DNA of 64,000 nt from Chionoecetes opilio (Eukaryota > Arthropoda > Malacostraca > Decapoda > Majidae), in the NCBI GenBank assembly GCA_016584305.1, contig JACEEZ010023513.1:43704-107703 (forward strand). The letters are read 5' to 3'. Each line of letters starts with the position of its first letter. The stretch's first letter is position 1. The notes beneath the pieces are model-generated. The model saw only the letters and a list, made by a program, of their open reading frames with translations. It was not told the origin of the DNA and made no database searches. Below, in pieces: positions 55,353 to 64,000 of the stretch. The position numbers and the translations under genes are program-made.

Positions 55353-55876
55353 CCCACTTATAAGACACCGATGTAACGGAAATGGGTTTCCCCTTTGGGT
55401 TTTATTAACCAAGTTACACCCCAGAGTGTGAGATCGACACGGTGCCAGGGCGGTGAGCGTTGGGCGCTAGGCTAACACCCGGGGGGAAGGAAAGATAAAC
55501 ACCACTGTTCCTTTGTTCTCCTTTACTGATATACAAAAGTCACATTACAGCAAACACAGCTGGGAGGTTATGGCCGGGCACTTATCTCTCAAAACTCGCT
55601 ACTTAAGGACGTGGACACTTAGTGGTGAAGTGAAGTAGGGCGCGAGGAGGGCCAGCGAAAAGAGGGGGGGGGGGCACTTCTGCGACAGGTACGTGTTACT
55701 CAAGCTTGTCACAAGCTAAACTCCCGCAGGGACCGCAGCTCCGACTTCGCGCCAAAGTTTCCCACCTCTCTCATATTCGCGCCACAAACTCCCCGGCCAA
55801 CCAGAGGCCCTGCACGTAGACCAGGGCGCGTCATAGTGTACACACATACGTACACACACACAAGTAACCGTTTACA
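55353..55876 (-). repeat. Probable 5' LTR with primer-binding region
   Basis: Read on the minus strand, CCGTTACA ends at 55,372 and is followed by TCGGTGTCTTATAAGTGGGG. The shape (LTR end, then T-GGTGTC...AAGTGGG) is what I remember at the 5' end of several gypsy groups. The outer end is tentatively CCGTTTACA on the plus strand at 55,868-55,876, the inverse of TGTAACGG with one extra T, which would give a 505-bp LTR. The outer edge is uncertain. Confidence 0.45.
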
Positions 55877-56236
55877 TCAAACCCACAAACTCACGCACAC
55901 ACACTGTACACTCGACATACACCAACCGCCACCTCCCTTAAACCACACTGCCCCCCCCCCCCCCCATTCCACCTTCAGGTGCTGCACCCACTGTGATCCA
56001 CATAATTCCACATAGCCCACCTTCATCCTGAGTCCACATTCATAACAATAAGTTAATGTGTGCACATCAAAACAAATTTTTTACATCAAAAAAAAAAAAA
56101 ATAACCTGTTTGTATTGTTCTAAGCCATCGTCCAAGATAAAAATAAGCCAAAGGAATCAGCATCAAGTTCTGTAGAAACTTTATATATTTGAGCAATGTG
56201 TTAAAAAAGCTGACGAAAGAGGAGATACATGGGGTT
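55877..56236. other. No gene seen
   Basis: C14 run (55,951-55,964), A-rich runs and CA words. No coding signal. Confidence 0.5.
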
Positions 56237-56385
56237 TAGTGTGGTGGCTTATGGCAATGGTCGTTACCTGCTGGCCCAAAGCACCAATTTGGCACACATA
56301 TACTTTGGGCCAAAGCAAAACTTTTTGGAGGGGGGTACCCAATTTTAAAGGTCCAGGTCAAGGTCAGGGTTAAAGGTCAACTTCG
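56237..56385 (+). repeat. Left terminal inverted repeat with AGGTCA half-sites
   Basis: Ends in CCAGGTCAAGGTCAGGGTTA, followed by AAGGTCA. The half-site run extends into two 137-bp tandem units at about 56,350-56,487 and 56,488-56,623, each containing CTTCGCTAATTGCCGTCTTT. Confidence 0.85.
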
Positions 56386-56704
56386 CTAATTGCCGTCTTT
56401 AGCCATTTCCAAAATAATTTTCAACATAAAAACGTGCTGTCATTGCCTAAATTACCGTTAATGGACTTGAGGGAGTCATATCAAAGATCAAGTCAAGGTC
56501 AGGTCAAGGTTAAAGGTCAAACTTCGCTAATTGCCGTCTTTAGCCATTTCCAAAATAATGTTCAACATAAAAAACGTGCTGTCATTGCCTAAATTACCGT
56601 AATGGACTTGAGGGGTCATATCTAGCATTAAAGAGTTGTCTACATGGACTACCTCTATAAAGCACTGCATGCATAACTGCACTCACCTAGATGAGGAAGG
56701 CACG

Positions 56705-59700
56705 TCATGCTTCACAGTCACCACGGCATTGACATAGTGCTGTACACGCCAGACCAGCATTTTCGCATTTACAATTCCTAGCACACATGGGAACCGCCTT
56801 GCAGCCACACTTATGAGTTCTCTACAAGCCACAGCAGCAGCTGGAAGCGTGGTCCAGATGGGATGCCACCCAGTGTCTGACTTGGACCAGCCGAAACCAG
56901 CTGGGCTAGGGGCAGCAATGACTGTTTCAGACTCTCTGTCCAGATACTGGCCTGGTACACATATCGGTTGACATGTTGGAGCAGTGCATTCTGTGTTGGT
57001 GTAGCCTTTCCATCAGTTTCACCCTGTTAGGAAAGAACTCTTGCCGAAGGTCGTTAACCTTGCTGTGTTAAGTCGTGCTGTCGTACATGGCACAGGTGAA
57101 CTGCTCAATTACACTGATACCGGAGATGTGCCTTGAGGAACGAATGCTGAGGATGATGCTGCGGTAAACCCTTCTGTCACAGTTTGGGTTGATTTCCAGG
57201 TCATCCAGGCTGATTTCTTCCCTTTACCATTAAACTGGGATGTCACATCACATCCAGTAAAGGTATGGAAGAAGGGCAGCGCTTTCAATTTGTCTTCACC
57301 AAGTTCCAGGCAGACAGAGTTAATGTGGTAGTACCGAAGTGCCTCCCTGCACCAAATCCAACCCACAGATCCAAGTCAGGATACCGATTGACAAGACAAT
57401 AGAAACTCCTACAAGGATCACAACCACGTCCGTATCAACAGTTCTGACAAGAATGGATGGTGCACCTTTCCTCAGGGTATCGTACACATGCAGAGAAATC
57501 CTGCTGTCTGCCTCCTCATGGTCACTCATGTCCATAGTACATCCAGGTGTGATTGGACAGAACTCTCTCTCCGGATGTAATGTATACCCATTTTTCAGGT
57601 GGGTAGATGCATGGTTGGCTACTTCTTTTGAGAGCAGAGCAAAAATTCCTCTTTGTTTGTGTCGTCCTGCAAGAATCCAACAAAGAACGCGGGAAGGTTG
57701 GCATTGCGAGACACCTTCCTCCGTACCCCCTTCCCTCGTTTCTTACGGGTTGTTGACTTCAAGCTGTCTGGATAGTATCTGTCCCATACAATGTCATTCG
57801 AGTGCTGCTTTGCAGTTGTCTCTCTGTCCAAGGAATGAAGATTGTGTCACTGTATTTGCCAAACGTACACTTGTTTCCATGTGGCAGGATATGCACCATG
57901 GCAGCCCCATCGAAAATCTTCGCATCAAAGTGTGATGGTGGTTCTGGCTGGATGCTTGGGTCGATGCAAGCCAACAATTCTGATTTGTTTCCTGGTAGAC
58001 GAAGTCTCCCATGCAGTTGACGATGCTGGTGGCCAAGTGTGATTTTCATGTGAGAAAAAATCCTCCAGGTTTGTGTCGCGGACCTGAGCATCAATGAAGA
58101 GTTGGCTGAATAGGTTACAGTCACTCTTCATTTCCTGGACCCGGGTTGCCTTCTGCTGGGAGTACTGGCGTGTGGTCGCTTGAAAGTGGAAGTTTGTTTC
58201 TTTTAATTGTGCTGTGGATTGATTTCTCTCGTCTCACCAGCACATCACTGACATACCTTGAGTACTGCTCTTTGCCCAGTTGCTCCATTCTGTAGAGTGA
58301 TTCCACAACCTGCTCATCCTACAGTCATGGGTGTCAAGAACACGAGTTCCTTTGCTGTGTTCAAGAACGGGTTTGCCCATTGATTCAATAGCATCACACA
58401 TATTGTTGACTTGTTTGTGGAATGTTTCCTGAGTGGCATGTCCTATGCTCGTGACTCTGGAAAGAAGGCTCTTCAGACAGGTTGCTCATCTCCTCAAACT
58501 CATCGAGAATCTTTGCCTGCTCAGGACCTGCAATCATCCATCGTTTCAAGGCAGCCGGGTTCGCGGTCAGGCCAACTGCACCACCGGAACCTTTCACTTT
58601 TTTCATTGTTCTGCTCGTGTGCTTGGTCTAGTGGCATGGCTGAGAATGGTCGCTTACCCTTCAGGAACACCCAGTTTTCTGAACTGATTCCTGATTGCTG
58701 GTGGAAGAGTCTTCATGTCTTTGATGTGTACTGGTAGCCAACGAGAGTAATTCGTGCGATCAAGCGCGAAGAACCATGGTGCCAATGCTTCCAATACTTC
58801 TACATAGAGAGCGAAATTCTTCTCGCTGTGCGACTCACAAGATAAGCACCAACAGCTCCAGCTGAAGAATCCTGTCTCAGAATGCAAAGGTTTGAACTGT
58901 TGTGTGTCATGTCAGTTCTCCAGTCTTCGAAAAGTATGCTGCCATCTGGACACATTTCATGAAAGGAATCACGCTGCAACTTTGCAAGAGTCATGGCAGT
59001 CACCTGATGTGCATGCCGTGTTTCTGATTAAGTGGGCAGCCTTCAGGAAGGAGTCAGCGTTCCAGCTGTAGCAACACTACTCTCAATAAGGGCAGTACAC
59101 CAACCAGATCCTTCCAAGAGATCCCCAACCATTCTCCACAATGCCATCTCAGTATGTAAGCCTCCCAGGACAACGAATATTCAGACTCACCTAGCTTTCA
59201 GACCATTTCCACTGTGCATATTTGGCCAAAGCAAAGAGAGGCTGGTCCACCGCAATAACGGGTACTTGCCCAGGGTTTCGTACTGTTGTTATTTCTTCCA
59301 GTAGCTACTTCCATGCCGTGCTTGACCATAGCCATCGTTGCAGCCTTTTCGTAGAAGAGTGGCAATAGGACACTTTTCCCAGGAATACCAGTGACTTCAT
59401 CTTGGCGTGCAGAATGATTGCGCGACCCAAGCCATGATATCACCTTTTTCTTATTTGTCCTTTTCAGCTACTGGTATCCTTTCCTCTAACCACTGATTTT
59501 CCTCGCGTATTGCTTCACGTAGCACAGGTTCAGGTTCAGCGTCTTCCATAGCTGCTGCCTCTGTGACATTGACAGTGACTATGTGCAAGCGACAGCTGGA
59601 ACTATTCGATAATTATCTGGAAGGGATGGATTTCTAGTTTGGGCCTGTGGTGGTATTTTGATGGGCTCTCTACTCGTTCCTTAGTTATTCTCTGCAGGAA

Positions 59701-61258
59701 ACTGGAACATACTGATCCGTGATCCACGCGTGCCGTGGAATGATCCTTCAGCTGTTTGTGATGTTGGATTGTGATCCAGATTATCTAGCGCCCCTGCTGT
59801 GAACATCCCCGTCAAGGACTTGCACAGGGCATACCAAACCCTCCTCTTGGTATCGTTCACACACTGCATTTGTCAGCCAGTCTTCCACCTCTAACACTCC
59901 TTCATAGCTGACGCTGATTCCGAGTTCATGAGATGAGTCAACATTTTCTTGCTCCGGGTTTGAGTGTGGACACTCAAGCCTATGTACAAGGAAGCGGTGG
60001 TTCTTTGGTCTTTTGGTGACGTGGTTTCTCTGCTACTTTGGGCTTTTCTTGGAATTGAATCTAATCAGCTGGCATATTGTCAGACATGCTTGTGAATTTC
60101 TTGCTGTCTGCTCCTTGATGTTTGATCCATATAACAACATGGAGATCAAGACCTTGAGAGAATTTGGCACGATCATCTTGGCAATCTGGGGTGAAACTTC
60201 CATCAAATGTACGGAATTTTGTCTTGGAGATTTCTTGTCGTATTACCTTTGCCACGTGTACCATTGAGAGAGCGTCTTTTTCAAAATCACGAGCGTTCAA
60301 CTCCTCTTTCAGAGCTTTTGAAGGCCTTCATTAAAAACAAGGACTGTTTGGTTGCCAACTGATTGTTCCTGACACTGATCCTGGTAATGACCCAGAAGTT
60401 GTTTTTCAGTCGTGTCTTATTCACCTGTTTCTCATACCCCAAGGCTGCAAAGCGAGTTACACACATTTGTGGCAAATCTTCTAATGGAAATATGTACTAC
60501 TCCCCCTCCTCGACATTCGTTTCATGAAAGATATAATTTCTGCAAATACCCTCGAGTCTGTCATTGATTGATCAGTTGAATCCGATCGTGTAGCCTGAGA
60601 TCGTTTGTAACTTCTGTATCGAACGCGGAATGCATCCATGCATTGTTTGTGATACTTTGCTTCAATAGCAACAAGATCCCCACCCGCAATAGTAGCTAAC
60701 AAATCAGTATCCTGTAGTGCGTCTGCTTGTTCTCGCAGTGTTTTGTCTAGTCCTAAAGTTGCACAACTGTGAAGCACACCATCTGACTTCTTGCAAAATA
60801 TACACATGTTGCAACACTTGAGTTCATCAGGTAGAGATACCCGTTTGGACTTTCTTTGTCCAGTACTAACACATCGCCAGAGTGGTGTTAGTACTGGACA
60901 ATTCCTCTTTCTAGCATTTCTCTCCTGTGCCCTTAGCAGTTTTGATTTGGCAATAACAAATGACAGTTTTTATGCCACTTGGCACAATTTACATTGAGAT
61001 AGTTTGCAGTCACATCATCATCGAAACAAATACAGGCAGGCAATGATTTCAGTTCTTTAAACCCTGTACATTTTTCATGAAGTCCTCGTATGATTGTGAA
61101 CCTTTGCCATCCTGTTGTGTTGCAGGACACTTTAAGCACCGTCTGCTGTACCGCATATAATGCACTTTGACCAATCCATGTTGTGTCGAAGATTGAAATG
61201 CAAACTCTCCTCTACTTGCCTCTGGGCTGATTTCAGTCCTCAACAGGAAGCACCCTGA
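56705..61258 (-). pseudogene. Academ-like transposase, near full length, many frameshifts
   Basis: The exon starts after a good acceptor (TTTTTCTGTTTCAG, 61,259), so a 5' exon may lie upstream. N-terminus: CLKCP, SLPACICFDDD and CAKWHKNCHLL, then NMCIFCKKSDG...EAKYHKQC (zinc-binding modules). Middle blocks in order: QVNKTRLK (60,430), ARDFEKDALSMVHVAKVIRQ (60,290), FTAGALDNLDHNPTSQTAEG with SFHG (59,800), TNYSRWLPVHIKDM (58,750), GSGGAVGLTANPAALKRWMI (58,580), KSIHSTIKRNKLPL (58,220), RDTNLEDFFSHEN (58,080) and RYYPDSLKSTTRKKRGKGVR (57,780). XPG-like block: SDHEEADSRISLHV (57,530), RTVDTDVVVILVG (57,470), LGEDKLKALPFFHTFTGCDV (57,295) and NGKGKKSAWMTW (57,235). Cys-rich tail: CKCENAGLACTALCQCRGDC, stop at 56,707. 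I recall this whole order from a large repeated protein family in fishes, corals and crustaceans. Function (transposition) is inferred; at least ten frame changes or stops are present. Confidence 0.82.
60858..60899. repeat. Local inverted duplication inside the transposase gene
   Basis: GTCCAGTACTAACAC and GTGTTAGTACTGGAC flank a 12-base loop. The intact relative at 49,080-49,120 lacks the second arm and has GTCAACATTCC instead. Confidence 0.85.
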
Positions 61259-61370
61259 AACAGAAAAACGCACACCATCAGCAATGCTGTTAGGTAGTAA
61301 CTACACTACATAAGGCATGGTAAAAATAAACTGCCACCTGAAATGACAGTACTACCCCATTTTGACCTTT

Positions 61371-61519
61371 GACCTTGACCTGACCATGACCTAGACCTTT
61401 AAAATCGGGTACCCCCCTCCAAAAATGTTTGTATTGACCTAAACTGCATGTACCAAATTTGGTGCTTTGGGCCAGCGTGTAACGATTGGGTTATTTTTTG
61501 GCCATAAGCCACCCCACTA
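61371..61519 (-). repeat. Right terminal inverted repeat with AGGTCA half-sites
   Basis: Inverse match of 56,237-56,385. The plus strand reads TTTGACCTTTGACCTTGACC then TGACCATGACCT, i.e. AGGTCA-type repeats on the other strand. Confidence 0.85.
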
Positions 61520-61599
61520 TCAAAGGTTAAACTGCGATACAGGGAAGTTTCGATTTAGTGGCTGCAGAAGGGAATACCACAGACGCTGTGCTCAACTTT

Positions 61600-62235
61600 T
61601 CTACCTAGGTTGTCACCAGAATAATGATAATAGTGGTGTAAGTGGTAGACCCATTGACAGAGAAAAGTGTGAGGCCTATCACAAATTGTGTGATTATTTA
61701 GATGGTAATGATGAGTGTCAGTACTCTTTGCCTGAGCTTGTTAATATATATGGATAAGTTACTGCCAATGAGGAGGACGGTTACACCGGTAAGAGACTTC
61801 ATCAAAGACTGAAAGATCATTATGGTGATCAAATGATTACAACATCAGTGAGTGGCAAGCCAACTATATATACAGTTTCCGTGTTTAAGATAGAATCACT
61901 GCCTCCTACAAGTGCTGCAGCCAAATTTCATTCATACCGCACCTATCACACTGTGGCAACAGTGGATGGGCAATGAAATGTCTCCCTTGGAATGGGGTTG
62001 GAAAGTGACAGCACTGGCACATTGGCAGTCATAGAGACAGATAAGCCAATTGCCCCATCAAAAGTGCTGCGTATGATCTCCTGTGGCTGCAAAACTGGAT
62101 GTGGTAGGACTTGTAGCTGCCGGAAAGGGGTTTAAGCTGCTCAATTATGTGCAGTCAGTGTTATGGACTTACATGCTCCAACATCCAATCAGATTCAGAT
62201 GTACCTACCTGTGATACTTGAAAATTAACTAAACG
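61600..62235 (+). pseudogene. Academ-like gene, internally deleted (lineage C): N-part joined to Cys-rich tail
   Basis: The plus strand reads GRPIDREKCEAYHKLCDYLD and GNDECQYSLPELV, then after a stop GKRLHQRLKDHYGDQMITTS (the domain with CDYLE.NDE...L.EHYGD that begins this family's middle part). The text then passes directly to PTSAAAKFHSYRTYHTVQQW, MGNEMSPLEWGW and APSKVLRMISCGCKTGCGRT, ending CSCRKGV and further Cys codons (the C-terminal tail). Roughly 700-900 codons between are absent, including the XPG-like block. At least three frame changes. It starts about 80 bp outside the right end of the 56-61 kb element and lies on the opposite strand. Confidence 0.78.
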
Positions 62236-63800
62236 TTATGTAAGCTATGCATATATAAGGAGTTGCACAAACATTAAGCACTTGACAGCTATAGTCATAC
62301 AAGTCCACTGAATGAGCACACAATCATGTAATGATGAAGTTAATTGAAAGCATTTGTGTTATGACATAACCTGTTTTAACAATGGCGTTGTGAATACATT
62401 TCTACATTCTATAAATAATTATAATTAGTAAACTTTTCACTGTTGTACATTATTGTTATTCGTTTTCTTTCTTCACATGAACAATGTGTCAGTTGTTTTA
62501 CTTTACTTACTTGAATTTACTGAAAAAAATTGTTTCTGACATTTCATATTTTTTTACACCAAATAATGTCATGTCACTCATTTGCCCTCTTAAAAATGTC
62601 TGTAGTGAATATTAGTGTTTATGAATAAATTTATTTAAAAATCTATATATACAGGTATTACACACCACTGTTTGATCACTTGATGCAGAGTAACCGATTT
62701 TCCAATGTTATCGATATGGAATATTCATTATGGCCGCAAACTTGAATGTCAAGGTTTTCCTATTGTTGGATTCCACGGGACTTTTAGTATGTTATTTAGA
62801 GCCCAACTCTGAGTAAACCCTGAAAAAATCAGCTTGTTAGGACTTTTTTCTAGCTTTTAGTTAAATTTGACCTAATGCTCTTGGACTATATAAGTGGATT
62901 TTGAGTTTTCATAAAATTATGTATGTTTAGGATGTACAGTACATATTGCTTCTAGTGTTTGTGGAGTGAGTTGCTCTGTGTTATAGGTGGCACCCCAGAT
63001 GTTTTCGGAGAAGGTCTTACATATAAAAAGAATAAAGATACAGGATTCAGTTGAAATCGTAATGTAACATGGACACGAAGGGCAAGGAAAAAATGTATCT
63101 TTAACAAAAAAATCAAACCCAATGAATCTCTTGGGCAGTTTGGAAAAAATATGAAATAAGAATAGATTTGTAAGCGACAAATTGAAATGAGCAGCATCAT
63201 GAGAATTATAAAATAGGCGACAGAGTAGTAACAGAAAAACACATTGAGAGTGGCAGACATGTGCACATGTCAATAAAGATAACTTTTCAAAGCCAAAATA
63301 TAATGGGAAAAATAATTAGAATTGCTAGAAAATTTAAAATAAATGAAGACATGAAGGATATATGGATAAGATATCTAAACAAAGAGAATATGGAATTATT
63401 AAAAGAAAATTTGATGAGCAAAGAAGAAAAACAGTGAGAGGCTATAAGAGAAGATACAGATTTTGTATAAGGTAGTATGGCTTCAAGTTGGATGTGGAAC
63501 TTAAAGTAATCGTCCAGACCATTTCATCATTCCTGATTTAATGCAATCAAATTATAGCCATTAACGAGTATATATCAACAATATGTCGTCAGTTTTTGCA
63601 TCCAGTCAGCCGTTTTTAAATAATCCGCAATCAAAATCTGCAAATTCCCCGAGCTTCCAAAACGCCCCTCATGGCAAGCAGACGATGCGCCACGGCTCGG
63701 TGACGTCACAAAAGGAAGCGCGCTGATAAGAAGCACGTTAACACAAGAGATAAATATAGTACTTGAAGATTTTTGGGTGTTTCTGATAGATTTTTTTTGC
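62236..63800. other. No recognised gene
   Basis: AT-rich. A plus-strand frame at 63,300-63,437 (MGKIIRIARKFKINEDMKDI...) is Lys/Glu-rich and short, with no known motif. Minus-strand frames at 62.9-63.3 kb lack motifs. Confidence 0.5.
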
Positions 63801-63803
63801 GAT

Positions 63804-63852
63804 ATGCCACATGCATGCATCCTTTATGGGTGCAGCAAGACAGTTGTGCCCT
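63804..63852 (+). pseudogene. Possible THAP-type zinc finger start (very short)
   Basis: An ATG at 63,804 opens MPHACILYGCSKTVVPFS, shaped like the first 15 residues of THAP domains (M-P-x-x-C-x4-C-S). It then runs into a (CT)n microsatellite. It could be a first exon or a chance match. Confidence 0.25.
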
Positions 63853-63854
63853 TC

Positions 63855-63891
63855 TCTCCTCTCTTCTCTCTCTTCTCTCTCTCTCTCTCTC

Positions 63892-63957
<66 letters not shown>

Positions 63958-64000
63958 CTTCCTTTCCTCCTCTCTCTCTCTCTCTCTCCTCTCTCTCCTC
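63855..64000. repeat. (CT)n microsatellite, continues past window end
   Basis: CT dinucleotides with CCTC interruptions. Confidence 0.95.

Larger units (their letters stand above)
56237..61519 (-). mobile_element. Academ-like DNA transposon with ~150-bp terminal inverted repeats
   Basis: The left end 56,237-56,385 (TAGTGTGGTGGCTTATGGCA...) and right end 61,371-61,519 (inverse: TAGTGGGGTGGCTTATGGCC...) match along their length. Shared words are CTGGCCCAAAGCACCAA, TTTTTGGAGGGGGGTACCC and ATTTTAAAGGTC, then AGGTCA repeats. Total 5,283 bp. The only long coding region inside is a minus-strand transposase-like gene that starts ~110 bp from the right repeat. No clear target duplication: TA stands at both tips, which would suit TA or a lost 3-4-bp duplication. 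Superfamily assignment rests on the encoded protein and my memory of Academ (zinc-binding Cys clusters with an XPG-like nuclease part). Confidence 0.75.

Overview
This is a eukaryotic, repeat-dominated window, most likely from an arthropod and probably a decapod crustacean (crab-like). The evidence is a set of SINE and LINE families I recognise from decapod genomes, arthropod-style exon structure in the one good host gene, and very abundant (CA)n, (TA)n, (CT)n and minisatellite tracts. It has no bacterial or viral gene organisation. A 95-base run of N at 52,832-52,926 marks a scaffold gap.

Region by region: 1-2.7 kb is the 3' part of a Ty3/gypsy LTR retrotransposon that has lost its reverse transcriptase but keeps a nearly intact integrase and a 506-bp LTR. 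At 3.0-4.0 kb lies the only convincing complete host gene: a two-exon, minus-strand gene for a 92-residue secreted His/Val/Pro-rich peptide, with TATA box, splice sites and poly(A) signal. From 4.4 to 7.3 kb there is a LINE 3' end followed by a run of tRNA-derived SINEs separated by (CA)n. From 7.5 to 14 kb there are minisatellites, microsatellites and nested inverted-repeat elements. From 14 to 35 kb the sequence holds broken LINEs, a recognisable arthropod multi-copy gene family member (21.0-22.7 kb) and a degraded gypsy copy (26.5-29.0 kb). Much of this stretch looks like poor consensus sequence: short alternating words have become homopolymers. From 35.7 to 38.6 kb are two fragments of an Academ-like transposase on opposite strands around a 1.55-kb segment also present at 28.9-30.5 kb. 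From 41.6 to 46.7 kb is a low-quality second copy of 3.0-7.3 kb, including the secreted-peptide gene, interrupted by a hAT-like element whose empty site is visible in the first copy. From 47 to 52.5 kb are SINEs, a 225-bp palindrome, LINE pieces, a roughly 170-bp satellite and a PIF/Harbinger-like element. From 54 to 55.9 kb is the 5' end of another gypsy element on the minus strand.

The most interesting unit is 56,237-61,519: a 5.3-kb DNA transposon with about 150-bp terminal inverted repeats that flank one long, frameshifted minus-strand gene. That gene has N-terminal zinc-binding modules, a DHEEAD...TDV...FTGCD...GKGKK block that resembles XPG/FEN1-type nucleases, and a C-terminal Cys-rich tail. 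I assign it tentatively to the Academ superfamily. Its inverted repeats carry runs of AGGTCA half-sites, and a related incomplete copy beside the gap holds a perfect AGGTCA-T-TGACCT palindrome, the consensus form of an ecdysone response element. At least four other pieces of such genes lie in the window, so the locus has been an insertion target or nesting site for this group.
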